A stretch of 64,000 nt of DNA from UBA974 sp002292405 (lineage in GTDB: Bacteria > Bacteroidota > Bacteroidia > Flavobacteriales_D > Sanyastnellaceae): assembly GCA_943842425.1 (NCBI GenBank), contig CALTBR010000003.1, forward strand, positions 124,001-188,000. Direction: 5' to 3'. Each line of letters starts with the position of its first letter. Position 1 is the stretch's first letter. Below the pieces are notes generated by a model. It searched no databases, was not told where the DNA came from, and saw nothing but the letters and a program-made list of their open reading frames with translations. The position numbers and the translations under genes were made by a program. Shown in pieces: positions 17,714-26,774 of the stretch.

Positions 17714-18613
17714 TTAAAGTAGAGCATCGTCGTATTTTGAGATGTTTCCTGGATCCATCTGTTTTAATACAGGAAGAAGTCGTACACGCTCAGCTTCAGG
17801 CGCTGGGCTGAAGAGTTTAATGATTTCATCACTCTTAGCAAGGAAGAATACCTGAAGGTTAAATGATCCAGGACGAATTCTGTTAGTAGAGCGCATTTCA
17901 ATTAAAGCGTCGGCGATATTAAGACGTGCCCCTTCGAGATTTGACTCTAATAAATCAAATCCTCTTCTGTGGTAATTATACATGCAGAGTCTAAGAGGAC
18001 GAAAGGTTTGGCTTAGCATATTTTCGATCAGCCAGTATCTGTTCTGTTTACCTTGGCTGGCGAGCCAACCTTGTCCGCCTGAATTTTGAGCGTTGGCAAC
18101 AATAGTTTGGGCTTTTAAAAAGTACTCAGAACCCGCCTCAAGACCAAAACTGTCATAGTCTAAACCTAAAATCATATACGCGTAATACGCTAAAATAGAA
18201 CTAAGATTATCCCGGTGTTGACCAGGATTGAATAAAATAGCAGAACCGTTTATCCAAACGAATTCGAAATCTCCGTCTATCACAAAAAGCATGGGTGTTT
18301 TGTAATCCGAGTTGTAAACAGGACGATTGCTTTGCACCTGAATTGACCCGCTGAACTTGGTGTTTCCTATAGCTTCGCTAATAGTAATCTGCATGGTACA
18401 CTCGATTAATTCCTCAAACTCAAAGTTGTCATTGGTCCAACGGCGTCCATTCATAAATCCCCGAATTCCATCTTCTAAACTCTCGAAAACGCTTGCTTCA
18501 ACATTGGCGATTTGTGGAGCTATTACCTTAACGTTGCAATTGAGTTCTTGGGCTGTAGAGCTAGTCGTCAAAATCGCTAGGATGAAAGTGAATATGGGTA
18601 GTTTAAATCTCAT
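17714..18613 (-). CDS. DUF4835 family exported protein
   Basis: The 299-residue protein has a signal peptide (about 1-21, ending 'TSSTAQ'). The mature part starts 'ELNCNVKVIAPQIANVEASVFESLEDGIRGFMNGRRWT', the hallmark of the DUF4835 family, which in Bacteroidota sits almost always between coaBC and recN. Its function is not established. The position next to bamD and the export signal suggest an envelope role, but that is only context. It starts four bases after the coaBC stop. Confidence 0.85.
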   Translation of the reverse strand: MRFKLPIFTFILAILTTSSTAQELNCNVKVIAPQIANVEASVFESLEDGIRGFMNGRRWTNDNFEFEELIECTMQITISEAIGNTKFSGSIQVQSNRPVYNSDYKTPMLFVIDGDFEFVWINGSAILFNPGQHRDNLSSILAYYAYMILGLDYDSFGLEAGSEYFLKAQTIVANAQNSGGQGWLASQGKQNRYWLIENMLSQTFRPLRLCMYNYHRRGFDLLESNLEGARLNIADALIEMRSTNRIRPGSFNLQVFFLAKSDEIIKLFSPAPEAERVRLLPVLKQMDPGNISKYDDALL

Positions 18614-18617
18614 TGTT

Positions 18618-19865
18618 CTAAAATGTAAGCAAGTTTACGATGTCTTTCGCGACTTCGCGTTTAGACTTTAACTCAAAAACATGCGTAGTATTATGTCCAT
18701 CTACATTTTGAAGGATGGTCACTTTATTTGTGTCGTGACTGAATCCTGCACCGTCATCTGATAAAGTGTTCATTACGATCATGTCAAGGTTTTTACGTTT
18801 AAGCTTTCTCTCGGCACTTTTAAGGCTTTCTTCCACAGTGTCCGATTCAAGAGCAAACCCAACCAACAGCTGTCCTTGGGCTTTCATATTTCCTAATTCG
18901 AGTAAGGTGTCCGGCGTGTTCTCTAATCTCATGGAGGCTGGTATATCACCTTTATGAAGCTTTTCAGTTGAAGGGGTGGATGGGCGCATATCTGCTACAG
19001 CGGCGCAAGCTATAGCAGCATTCATTTGAGGCCAAATCTCGACAGTTCTGTCATACAACTCCTGAGCCGTAACGATATCAATTCGTTTTGTAACCCTTGG
19101 AGGCGTGGTTAAATTAACTGGGCCAGTAATCAAAGTTACTTCTGCTCCTAAATCCGCCAATCTTCCAGCAATTTCAAATCCCATTTTACCAGTACTTCTA
19201 TTGCCTAAAAATCTAACAGCATCTATAGCTTCCTCAGTTGGACCAGCAGTAACTAAAATTTTCTTACCTGTAAAAGGCAATTCCTTTGTGAAGTATTTCT
19301 CAATAAAATTTGCAATTTCTTCAGGCTCCTCCATTCTACCTTTACCTTCTAAACCACTTGCCAATGCGCCTGTTTGAGGGTCGATAATTTGCACGCCTCT
19401 TTCACGAAGTGTTTTAAGATTTGACTGAACGGCTTTGTTTGTATACATATCTAAGTCCATAGCGGGGGCGATGGCTACTGGACATCTTGAACTTAAAAAA
19501 GCTGCCTGTAGCAAGTTGCTGCAAGTACCATTAACAAATGCGGAAAGTGTTGCTGCTGTACAAGGCGCTACCAAGTATAGATCACCCCAAAGCCCCAATT
19601 CTACATGGTTAGTCCATTCTCCACTGTCCCTGTTCTCGGTAAAATCTGAGTGCACAGGACTGCCAACCAATGTGGCAAGAGTTAAAGGTGTAATAAAATC
19701 AATGGCGCTAGGTGTCATAATAACTCTAACCTCAGCTCCTCGTTTTATAAACTCTCTGGCTAGAACGGCCGATTTGTATGCCGCTATACTGCCTGTAATT
19801 CCGAGCAAAATTCGGCGACCCAGAAGTGCTTTTGGTTGATCCTGGGTTTCCGGTCGTCCGGTCAT
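18618..19865 (-). CDS. coaBC: Bifunctional phosphopantothenoylcysteine decarboxylase/phosphopantothenate-cysteine ligase
   Basis: The 415-residue protein is a fusion. The N-terminal flavin-dependent decarboxylase domain (CoaC, about 15-190) has 'ILLGITGSIAAYKSAVLA' and the substrate segment 'APAMDLDMY', where many bacteria have PAMN; I believe the Asp form is common in Bacteroidota. The C-terminal ligase domain (CoaB, about 200-415) has 'KILVTAGPTEEAIDAVRFLGNRSTGKMG'. Together they make 4'-phosphopantetheine from 4'-phosphopantothenate, CTP and cysteine for coenzyme A. It lies 11 bases after the omega-subunit gene. Confidence 0.95.
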   Translation of the reverse strand: MTGRPETQDQPKALLGRRILLGITGSIAAYKSAVLAREFIKRGAEVRVIMTPSAIDFITPLTLATLVGSPVHSDFTENRDSGEWTNHVELGLWGDLYLVAPCTAATLSAFVNGTCSNLLQAAFLSSRCPVAIAPAMDLDMYTNKAVQSNLKTLRERGVQIIDPQTGALASGLEGKGRMEEPEEIANFIEKYFTKELPFTGKKILVTAGPTEEAIDAVRFLGNRSTGKMGFEIAGRLADLGAEVTLITGPVNLTTPPRVTKRIDIVTAQELYDRTVEIWPQMNAAIACAAVADMRPSTPSTEKLHKGDIPASMRLENTPDTLLELGNMKAQGQLLVGFALESDTVEESLKSAERKLKRKNLDMIVMNTLSDDGAGFSHDTNKVTILQNVDGHNTTHVFELKSKREVAKDIVNLLTF

Positions 19866-19876
19866 CTTATATGATA

Positions 19877-20311
19877 TTACGCTTCAGGCTTGTCGTCAGT
19901 CTTCTTCTCCTCGATCTTCTCCTCACTCTTGTCTGAAGATTTTGATTCGACAACTGGTTTTGTCTCAAGAGCGTCAAATGATAAATCATCTTCCTTCTCT
20001 TTGTGGGCGATGTAAATCTGTTCGTCTTCTAGTTCCTTCACAGCAATACTATGTGGCTTGGGTAGACGCTCGTAGAACTTTGAGATTTCAATTTGCTCTC
20101 GATTTTCAAAAACTTCTTCAAGAGAATCGTTGGGAATAACGAACTCATCCATTTTTTCAGCAAGTTCCTTTTTTAGGTCTTGAGAAAGCTGGTTACTGCG
20201 TTTAGAAAGAACCACAATAGATTCGAAAATATTACCAGTTCCTTGGTCCTCGATATCTTTTGTGTTGCGAGTAATGGTTGTTCGCTCTGCTTTTACGTTC
20301 TTAAAGTTCAT
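19877..20311 (-). CDS. rpoZ: RNA polymerase omega subunit (Bacteroidota type)
   Basis: The 144-residue protein has the omega/Rpb6 core near residues 20-60 ('TGNIFESIVVLSKRSNQLSQDLKKEL'), which binds and stabilises the beta-prime subunit. The C-terminal third is an acidic, Lys/Glu-rich, probably disordered tail that is longer than in proteobacterial omega. The family call rests on this core and on the conserved bamD - rpoZ - coaBC order. Confidence 0.85.
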   Translation of the reverse strand: MNFKNVKAERTTITRNTKDIEDQGTGNIFESIVVLSKRSNQLSQDLKKELAEKMDEFVIPNDSLEEVFENREQIEISKFYERLPKPHSIAVKELEDEQIYIAHKEKEDDLSFDALETKPVVESKSSDKSEEKIEEKKTDDKPEA

Positions 20312-20324
20312 GTTCTAGGTGATT

Positions 20325-21140
20325 CTAGTTTTCTTCAGATTCTAATGTTTCCACGGCTTTTACGCATGATTCATAGATGCGCTGTGCATCAGGTAGGTAT
20401 GAACTGTCGCTAAATCGGGTTGCAAAGGTATGAAAAGCTTGCGTAGCATCGTTAAAACGTTCAAGTTTCCTTCGATTTGTGCTTTGAGAGGCGTATTGAT
20501 AGTGGCTGTCTAGAATGAGAAAGTGAAGTTCTTCGCGAAATGGAGAGTCGGGGAAATCTTTTAAAGCATTAGCCATTGCGATAGTTGCGCTTTTGAATTG
20601 TCCTGTTTTATGATAAATAGCAGCCGACTCAAATGACTTGCGTTCAAGCTTTGATCTAAGATTGTCGATCATTGTTTGGCTAGAGTCTCTGTAAGCAGAT
20701 GAGGGATGTCTATCCATGAAGAGTTGTAATTCTTGGATGGCTGACTTTGTTTCGGTTTGGTCTAAAGACCAATTGGGGGAAAGGAAGTAGCTGCAATTTG
20801 CCGCTTTAAACTCCGCATCTTCAACGAGTTCGCTATTGGGAAAAGTCTTCGCATAAGTACTGAAATAATACCGGGCGAGATAGAAGTCGTTTACGCAATA
20901 GTGCGCCGATGCATACTTGTACTGAACGTCTTTTGCTCTTTGAGTGCCTCTCGTGAGCCCCACTAATTCTTCTAAAATAGGGAGTGCTTTCAAGCAAGAT
21001 CCAGAGTCAAGTGCCGCCTGAGCGAATTCCCATTTAAGCTCTGCATCAGTACTCTTTAAAACCTTATTGTATTCTGAACAGCTATTAAAGGCTGCCAGAA
21101 TTGTTAGAGCAAAAACGAAAAGAAATGAATTTTTATTCAT
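20325..21140 (-). CDS. bamD: Outer-membrane assembly lipoprotein BamD
   Basis: This is a lipoprotein of about 271 residues. The N-terminus 'MNKNSFLFVFALTILAAFNSC' has a lipobox-like 'FNSC', so the Cys is acylated. The body has TPR units ('RAKDVQYKYASAHYCVNDFYLARYYFSTYAKTFPNSELVEDAEFKAA') matching BamD/YfiO, which with BamA inserts beta-barrels into the outer membrane. The ATG at 21140 is preferred to an upstream TTG at 21167: it gives a proper lipoprotein signal, and a -7 element (TACCTTCG) lies five bases before it. It leads the operon that ends at recN. Confidence 0.88.
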   Translation of the reverse strand: MNKNSFLFVFALTILAAFNSCSEYNKVLKSTDAELKWEFAQAALDSGSCLKALPILEELVGLTRGTQRAKDVQYKYASAHYCVNDFYLARYYFSTYAKTFPNSELVEDAEFKAANCSYFLSPNWSLDQTETKSAIQELQLFMDRHPSSAYRDSSQTMIDNLRSKLERKSFESAAIYHKTGQFKSATIAMANALKDFPDSPFREELHFLILDSHYQYASQSTNRRKLERFNDATQAFHTFATRFSDSSYLPDAQRIYESCVKAVETLESEEN

Positions 21141-21145
21141 GAGGG

Positions 21146-21177
21146 CGAAGGTAGTAAGACAGTTCACAATTTGCGAA
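21146..21177 (-). promoter_or_regulatory. Promoter of the bamD - rpoZ - coaBC - DUF4835 - recN operon
   Basis: On the minus strand, TTCG (21174-21177), 20-base spacer, TACCTTCG (21146-21153), five bases before the ATG. It fits the Bacteroidota TTTG/TAnnTTTG pattern with one mismatch in each box. Confidence 0.55.
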
Positions 21178-21196
21178 TGATATTTGTGAAAAAAAA

Positions 21197-21230
21197 TGTG
21201 TTAAAAGGTGCAGTCTATTCAGTAAATTTG
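21197..21230 (+). promoter_or_regulatory. Promoter of the aminotransferase - truA - ABC operon
   Basis: A perfect TAnnTTTG (TAAATTTG, 21223-21230) with a weak TGTG (21197-21200) 22 bases upstream. The coding start at 21268 gives a 5' leader of about 35 bases. Confidence 0.5.
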
Positions 21231-21267
21231 CAGCTTCAACTAAAGCCTTAAACTAAAACTATTTCGT

Positions 21268-22512
21268 TTGGACATTTTTGATCGCATTCGCAAAGACCGT
21301 GGGCCACTAGGCCAACATGCTCGTGAGAGCCACGGTTATTTCACATTTCCAAAATTAGAAGGGGAGATTTCTAATCACATGACTTTTAGAGGAAAGAAAG
21401 TGCTTGTTTGGTCTATAAATAACTACCTCGGTTTATCTAACCATCCTGAAGTCCGAAAAGTTGATGCTGATGCTGCTGCTAAGTGGGGTATGGGTTATCC
21501 GATGGGTGCGCGTATGATGTCAGGCCAAACATCAGAGCACGAAGGCCTTGAGCGTGAACTCTCTACTTTTATGTTGAAGGAAGATTCATTTCTTCTCAAC
21601 TTTGGATATCAAGGTTGTCAGTCAGCAATCGAGGCGCTTGTAACTCGCCACGACGTAATTGTTTACGATTCAGAGTCGCATGCTTGTATGGTAGACGGTG
21701 TTCGCCTTCATCAGGGCAAGCGCTACGTTTTCCAACACAACGATATGGAGAGCTTTAAAAAACAGCTTGATCGCGCACGTAAGCTCATCGAAGTTACTGG
21801 CGGCGGTATTCTCGTAGTTACCGAAGGTGTGTTTGGTATGGCTGGCGACCAAGGTAAATTAGCTGAAATCTGCGAATATAAAAAAGAGTATGGATTCCGT
21901 CTATTTGTAGATGACGCTCATGGATTCGGAACTGTTGGAGAGAATGGTCGTGGAGCTGGTGACGAACAGGGATGTCATGATCAAATAGATGTTTATTTCG
22001 GAACTTTTGCGAAAGCGATGGCTACAATTGGCGCTTTTGTTTCTGGTGATGAAGATGTAATCGACTTCCTTCGTTACAATATGCGTTCTCAGACTTTCGC
22101 TAAAGCTTTACCTATGCCTATAGTTGTGGGAGCTCGAAAGCGTCTTAAGATGCTTCGTGAATCTTCAACACACAAAGAAAATCTTTGGGCAATAGCTTCT
22201 TCACTTCAGTCTGGTCTACGTGCTGAAGGCTTCAACTTAGGAGTAACAAACTCTTGCGTGACGCCAGTATTTCTTCATGGAGGTTTAGGCGAAGCGACAA
22301 ACCTAACCGTTGATCTTCGAGAAAACCACGGAATTTTTTGTTCAATCGTTGTATATCCTGTTGTCCCTAAAGACACAATTATGCTACGTCTCATCCCAAC
22401 AGCTGTTCACACTCAGGAGGATGTTGATTACACTATAAAAACTTTCTCTAAAGTGAAAGCTCGTTTAGAAGCAGGAGAATACAAAAGCGAGAAAATCGCT
22501 TCGTGGAGTTAA
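21268..22512 (+). CDS. Serine palmitoyltransferase-like alpha-oxoamine synthase (PLP-dependent)
   Basis: The 414-residue fold-type I PLP enzyme belongs to the alpha-oxoamine synthase family (Spt, KBL, BioF). The PLP lysine is K249 in 'YFGTFAKAMATIGAF'; 'RLFVDDAHGFGTVG' holds the cofactor Asp and His. The N-terminal 'RGPLGQHARESHGYFTFPKLEGEI' resembles Bacteroidota serine palmitoyltransferases, which start sphingolipid synthesis from serine and an acyl-CoA. The Spt assignment over KBL is by resemblance, not proof. The start is a TTG; no ATG lies in frame before the conserved N-terminus. It heads a run with truA and an ABC exporter. Confidence 0.82.
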   Translation: MDIFDRIRKDRGPLGQHARESHGYFTFPKLEGEISNHMTFRGKKVLVWSINNYLGLSNHPEVRKVDADAAAKWGMGYPMGARMMSGQTSEHEGLERELSTFMLKEDSFLLNFGYQGCQSAIEALVTRHDVIVYDSESHACMVDGVRLHQGKRYVFQHNDMESFKKQLDRARKLIEVTGGGILVVTEGVFGMAGDQGKLAEICEYKKEYGFRLFVDDAHGFGTVGENGRGAGDEQGCHDQIDVYFGTFAKAMATIGAFVSGDEDVIDFLRYNMRSQTFAKALPMPIVVGARKRLKMLRESSTHKENLWAIASSLQSGLRAEGFNLGVTNSCVTPVFLHGGLGEATNLTVDLRENHGIFCSIVVYPVVPKDTIMLRLIPTAVHTQEDVDYTIKTFSKVKARLEAGEYKSEKIASWS

Positions 22513-22528
22513 TACATAACTAGGTTAG

Positions 22529-23308
22529 GTGCGCGTTTTTATCGAACTTTCTTATGACGGAACTCACTATCATGGTTGGCAACGCCAACCTGTTTCATAT
22601 ACTGTACAACAAGTTATAGAAGAAGCTTTAGAGCGTTTGTGCGGCACTAAAACTGCAATAGTGGGTTGTGGGCGTACAGACGCTGAGGTTCACGCGTCAT
22701 ATTACGTAGCTCATTGCGACATTCCCGCGTTGTCTGAAGCACAGCGTTACGATTCATTAGATCAGCTTACCTTTAAACTCAATGGAATATTAAATGATGA
22801 TGTTGCAATAAAATGTATCACTGAGGTATCAGAAAAAGCTCACGCGAGGTTCGATGCTTCAGACAGATCATACACATATCTTATGCATACAATTAAGAAC
22901 CCGTTTCTCTCTGGTAGATCAGCAAGGGTTTTCGGAGAATTAGATGTTGAAGCTATGCGAATGGCAGCTCTTCATTTAATTTTTCAGGGAGATTTTGCTG
23001 CATTTTGTAAAACCGGAACTGATGTTAAAACGACTATTTGTGATGTCCGAAAATTAGAGATTTTCGAAGATGAATTAAAGGGTCAAATTCGCATAGAAAT
23101 ATCAGCTGATCGATATCTCCGCAATATGGTGCGTGCCATTGTGGGTACCTTGCTTGATGTTGGGAGAGGTAAGTTGTGCGAATCAGATTTCCAAGATATT
23201 ATTGCTTCTTGTGACCGCACACGTGCTGGGCGTTCCGCTCCTGGTTGTGGCCTGTACCTTTCGCGTGTAGAATATCCTTCAAACGTTTTCGTTTCCTCGT
23301 ATCTTTAA
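22529..23308 (+). CDS. truA: tRNA pseudouridine(38-40) synthase TruA
   Basis: The 259-residue protein has 'VFIELSYDGTHYHGWQRQP' at the N-terminus and the catalytic 'VGCGRTDAEVHA', with nucleophilic Asp at residue 51. The later 'FCKTGTDVKTTICDV' and 'RYLRNMVRAIVGTLLDVGRGK' are conserved in TruA. It converts U38-40 of the tRNA anticodon arm to pseudouridine in the cytoplasm. The start codon is GTG, 17 bases after the aminotransferase stop. Confidence 0.93.
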   Translation: MRVFIELSYDGTHYHGWQRQPVSYTVQQVIEEALERLCGTKTAIVGCGRTDAEVHASYYVAHCDIPALSEAQRYDSLDQLTFKLNGILNDDVAIKCITEVSEKAHARFDASDRSYTYLMHTIKNPFLSGRSARVFGELDVEAMRMAALHLIFQGDFAAFCKTGTDVKTTICDVRKLEIFEDELKGQIRIEISADRYLRNMVRAIVGTLLDVGRGKLCESDFQDIIASCDRTRAGRSAPGCGLYLSRVEYPSNVFVSSYL

Positions 23309-23315
23309 GGAAACG

Positions 23316-25055
23316 ATGATAAAACACAGAACCCTTAAATTGATACTGAGTGAAGTGAAGCCGTATAGGATTCGTTTCACGATAACAGGCGTATTAATTA
23401 TATTTCTATCAAGTATAGTTTGGGTGCGACCAGCTTTGATTCAACATGCGGTTGATGTTGAAATGGCAAATGGAGATTATGAGGGTATGCTCAATGTTTT
23501 CTTGGTAATTGTTGGAATTTTATTCTTTGAAGCCTTTCTCAAATATCGAGTTACTTACTTAGCAAATTGGGTTGCCCTTAGTGTTTCTCTAAATTTAAGG
23601 ACCAAACTTTTTAGACATCTCATGGCTTTCCGCCTCAGGTTTTTCGACAAAACGCCAGTGGGTAAGCTCGTGACTAGATTGGTTAGTGATGTTGATGGTA
23701 TCGCAAATGTGTTTTCGAATGGACTCCTAAATGCGATTGGAGATATACTCACTTTGATAGTGGTTCTAATCGCAATGCTCGTCATTGATTTGAAGCTAAC
23801 TTTTTTTGTGATTCTACCGATTCCGATTCTATTGGTGGCTACACGCATTTTCCAAAAACATATCAAGAAATCGTTTGCTGACGTTAGAAATCAGGTTTCT
23901 AATATGAATGAATTTGTGCAGGAGCACGTTACAGGAATGCATATCGTACAGGCATATAGTAGGGAGAAGGAGGAGGAGGAAAGGTTTGCTGAACTAAACA
24001 GGAAGCATCAGGAAGCAAATGTGAGTTCAATAAAAGCGTTCAGCATTTTCTTTCCAGTAGTGGAAATGCTTAGCGCGACAAGTGTTGCTCTGTTGTTGTG
24101 GTTAGGAGTAGAAGGAGTCGTTGATGGAGATATAACATTAGGAGTGGTTCTTCAATTTGTGCTTTATGTTTTTATGCTCTATCGACCGATAAGGCAGCTT
24201 GCTGATAGATTTAATGTGTTACAAATGGGTATTATAAATGCAGAAAGAGTATTTAATCTGTTGCTACAAAATGAATCTGTCTCAGATGAGGGAGAAAATG
24301 GAAATGTAACGTTTGAGGGTAGAATAGAATTTGAGGATGTTTGGTTTTCCTACGACGACAAGAATAGTGATGAGAACTGGGTTTTAAAGGGTGTTTCGTT
24401 TACAATAGAGCCTGGAGAAACAGTAGCTTTTGTAGGAGCTACAGGTGCAGGAAAGAGTTCTATTATCGGACTATTGTCAAGATTCTACGAGTTTCAGAAA
24501 GGAATAATTCGAATAGACGGAGTTGATATTCGCGAAATACCACTTACAAAGCTCAGAGAAAATGTGGGAGTCGTTCAACAGGAAGTGTTTCTAATGTCAG
24601 ACAGCTTAAGGGCAAATGTTTCATTGCATGATGAAACGATAACTGATGCTGAAATTATGGAGGCAGCTAAAACAGTTGGAGCAGATGAATTTATCAGTCA
24701 ATATGCTGATGGTTTAGATCTAGACGTTCGTGAGAGGGGGGCAATGTTGTCTGTGGGGCAACGTCAACTTATCGCTTTTATGCGGGCTTACGTTGCAAAA
24801 CCTAACATTCTAATTTTAGACGAGGCGACATCCTCTATAGATTCTGAATCCGAGAGACTTATTCAAAAAGCGACAGCTTCTATTACAAAGGGGAGGACTT
24901 CACTGATTGTTGCACACAGGCTAAGCACTATACGCTACTCAGATAAAATTTGTGTTGTCCAGGATGGAGTCATCGTAGAAAGTGGAACTCATGAAGCACT
25001 TTTAGAAAAAAAAGGAGTTTACCACTCTTCTTTTTTTCTATACCCAGTTGATTGA
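23316..25055 (+). CDS. MsbA-like ABC exporter (fused membrane and ATPase domains)
   Basis: The 579-residue half-transporter has about six membrane helices in residues 1-310. The ATPase domain has Walker A 'FVGATGAGKSSIIGLL' near 375, the signature 'LSVGQRQLIAFMRAY' (LSVGQ in place of LSGGQ, seen in some exporters), Walker B 'ILILDEATSSID' and the H-loop 'IVAHRLSTIR'. As a homodimer it would export a lipid or drug. It starts eight bases after truA. Being next to a sphingolipid-type enzyme could hint at lipid export, but that is only context. Its last 37 bases overlap the convergent paaI gene. Confidence 0.88.
   Translation: MIKHRTLKLILSEVKPYRIRFTITGVLIIFLSSIVWVRPALIQHAVDVEMANGDYEGMLNVFLVIVGILFFEAFLKYRVTYLANWVALSVSLNLRTKLFRHLMAFRLRFFDKTPVGKLVTRLVSDVDGIANVFSNGLLNAIGDILTLIVVLIAMLVIDLKLTFFVILPIPILLVATRIFQKHIKKSFADVRNQVSNMNEFVQEHVTGMHIVQAYSREKEEEERFAELNRKHQEANVSSIKAFSIFFPVVEMLSATSVALLLWLGVEGVVDGDITLGVVLQFVLYVFMLYRPIRQLADRFNVLQMGIINAERVFNLLLQNESVSDEGENGNVTFEGRIEFEDVWFSYDDKNSDENWVLKGVSFTIEPGETVAFVGATGAGKSSIIGLLSRFYEFQKGIIRIDGVDIREIPLTKLRENVGVVQQEVFLMSDSLRANVSLHDETITDAEIMEAAKTVGADEFISQYADGLDLDVRERGAMLSVGQRQLIAFMRAYVAKPNILILDEATSSIDSESERLIQKATASITKGRTSLIVAHRLSTIRYSDKICVVQDGVIVESGTHEALLEKKGVYHSSFFLYPVD
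25005..25038. terminator. Bidirectional terminator within the overlapping 3' ends of the ABC exporter and paaI genes
   Basis: GAAAAAAAAGGAGT (25005-25018), loop TTACC, ACTCTTCTTTTTTTC (25024-25038) forms a long stem with one bulged C. Rightward it ends in seven T; leftward the complement ends in eight T. Both stop codons (25053-25055 plus, 25019-25021 minus) lie in or next to it, so each gene's coding sequence includes the other's terminator. Confidence 0.7.
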
Positions 25056-25438
25056 ACATCGGCAACTCTAATTCCATCTTGGTTGTGGATGATGGCATCG
25101 ACGTTCGCAACTCGATGTTTGAGCTTTGTTACAGTAGCTTCTGCAGTAATCACATCTCCCACATGTACTGAGGATAAATGACGGATTGAAATGTTGAGGC
25201 TTAATGCATGACGGCCATGAGCATTTGAAGCAAAGGCTATGGCGCTATCAGCGAGTGCGAATGTAATCGAGCCGTGAATGATGCCAAACCCGTTCGCCAT
25301 TTCTTCGCGAGCAGTCATTTGAAGTTTACAAAAACCTGGTCGAGACTCAAGAACTTCTGCTTTAAGCCACTTTGTCATTCTGTCACCGACTAGTAGTTTT
25401 TTCACAATGGGATGTATGTTTCCGAAATCTTCGTTCAT
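25019..25438 (-). CDS. paaI: PaaI-family hotdog-fold thioesterase
   Basis: The 139-residue protein is a hotdog thioesterase. The conserved 'NGFGIIHGSITFALADSAIAFASN' holds the catalytic Asp-containing helix. PaaI hydrolyses CoA esters that build up when the phenylacetate pathway stalls, returning free acid and CoA. It is the last gene of the paaABCDI run, 29 bases after paaD. The C-terminal residues come from DNA shared with the convergent ABC exporter gene. Confidence 0.9.
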   Translation of the reverse strand: MNEDFGNIHPIVKKLLVGDRMTKWLKAEVLESRPGFCKLQMTAREEMANGFGIIHGSITFALADSAIAFASNAHGRHALSLNISIRHLSSVHVGDVITAEATVTKLKHRVANVDAIIHNQDGIRVADVQSTGYRKKEEW

Positions 25439-25467
25439 AAGTTCAAGACTTGTTTAACTGGTCAGTT

Positions 25468-25998
25468 TTAAATGCATTTAAAATGTTCGAATGGTTCTAA
25501 GCACTTATTGCAACTAAAAGAAGCTTTACAGGCTGTGGAGCCGAAGGGAGACACGAGATTTGTATCTCTGCTTTTGCAAAGAGGGCAGGGGATGATGCGG
25601 TTATCTCCTGTTAAGAATGCTCTGTCGTGGCTTAAGCCCTCTGGTGGTGCTATGCCGTTCTGAGTCATTTTTTCGCGTGCTTTGTCTGAGATCCAATCTG
25701 TAGTCCAGGCAGGGCTCAGTGCAATTCGAACTTCAGACTTTGGGTCCATAACGCGAGCCGCTGCGAGTACCTCTTTGTGGATTATGTCAGTTGCTGGGCA
25801 GCCGGAATAAGTCGGGGTGATGATGCAAATAGTGTGACCGTTTTCGAAGATTACATCACGTAGTATTCCCATATCGCTAACGCTAAGAAAGGGAAGTTCG
25901 GGATCCATAACGTCCTCGAGTTGGCGTTTTACAACCTTGACTAATGCAATTGCATCAAGGGATTCTTCGATATTACCACCTTCTACCTTCTTTACCAT
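25468..25998 (-). CDS. paaD: Phenylacetyl-CoA epoxidase maturation protein PaaD
   Basis: The 176-residue protein has an N-terminal DUF59/MIP18-like domain ('VMDPELPFLSVSDMGIL..', 'PTYSGCPATDIIHKEV' with the conserved Cys). A C-terminal zinc-ribbon-like segment has 'CPLC' and 'CNKC'. It is needed for phenylacetyl-CoA epoxidation and is thought to help mature its metal or Fe-S centres. The ATG at 25998 overlaps the paaC 3' end by seven bases. Confidence 0.92.
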   Translation of the reverse strand: MVKKVEGGNIEESLDAIALVKVVKRQLEDVMDPELPFLSVSDMGILRDVIFENGHTICIITPTYSGCPATDIIHKEVLAAARVMDPKSEVRIALSPAWTTDWISDKAREKMTQNGIAPPEGLSHDRAFLTGDNRIIPCPLCKSRDTNLVSPFGSTACKASFSCNKCLEPFEHFKCI

Positions 25999-26753
25999 GT
26001 TGCGTCTGGATAGGCGCGAGGGAGGCTTTGCATCTCGGCGAGTAAAAATCCGAATGATTCAGTATGTATACCACAGCGCCCTCCTTTTTGCATCCACCCA
26101 TCTTCTGGACGTTGAAGAGTAGCATCTTTTAAGACAGCGTTAATCGCGGAATCCCACTTGGTTTTGATAGAATCCAGGTCGGGTAGGAGGCCTGAAGCGG
26201 CTCCTGCGATATCGATTTCGTCAACAGTGAACATTTCTCCCGTAAACTTCCACAATTTTTCAAGCGATTTTTGAACACGGGAATGGCTTTCGTCGGTGCC
26301 GTCTCCGAGGCGTATTACCCACTTGCTGCTGTGATCTGCATGGTATCTAATTTCCTTTATTGCTTTTGCGGCAATAGCTGCTGCATCTAAGTCGAAGGTT
26401 TGAGAAGCGATATGTTCTGCTCTAAATAGAGCGTAGTAGTCAAACAGAAACTGACGCACGATGGTATCACCGAAGTCTCCATTGGGTTGTTCTACGAGAA
26501 GTAAATTTTGGAAATCTCTCTCTATTCTGTGGAAAGCAAGTTGGTCGTCAGTTTGTGTATCGTTTTCATTGAGAGAGCCGGCGAGGGATAGATATGACTG
26601 GGTTTGGCCTATAAGATCAAGAGCGATGTTAGTGAGCGCAATATCTTCTTCTAGGGCAGGAGCATGGCCACACCATTCGCCCAGGCGTTGGCCTAAGATG
26701 AGAGCATCGTCACCTAGGCGTAAAAGAGCCTGCTTGTGCTGAGATTTATTCAC
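25992..26753 (-). CDS. paaC: Phenylacetyl-CoA epoxidase structural subunit PaaC
   Basis: The 253-residue helical protein of ferritin-like fold matches PaaC: 'LRLGDDALILGQRLGEWCGHAPALEEDIALTNIALDLIGQ' at the N-terminus and 'IKEIRYHADHSSKWVIRLGDGT' in the middle. PaaC pairs with PaaA in the catalytic core but lacks a working metal site; it scaffolds the complex. It lies 21 bases after paaB. Confidence 0.95.
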   Translation of the reverse strand: MNKSQHKQALLRLGDDALILGQRLGEWCGHAPALEEDIALTNIALDLIGQTQSYLSLAGSLNENDTQTDDQLAFHRIERDFQNLLLVEQPNGDFGDTIVRQFLFDYYALFRAEHIASQTFDLDAAAIAAKAIKEIRYHADHSSKWVIRLGDGTDESHSRVQKSLEKLWKFTGEMFTVDEIDIAGAASGLLPDLDSIKTKWDSAINAVLKDATLQRPEDGWMQKGGRCGIHTESFGFLLAEMQSLPRAYPDATW

Positions 26754-26774
26754 GTTCTAGGAGATACAGTTTGA

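Noticed and set aside
21268..25055. A dedicated sphingolipid synthesis and export operon
   Set aside because: truA lies between the aminotransferase and the ABC exporter, and other sphingolipid genes are absent. The link rests on adjacency alone.
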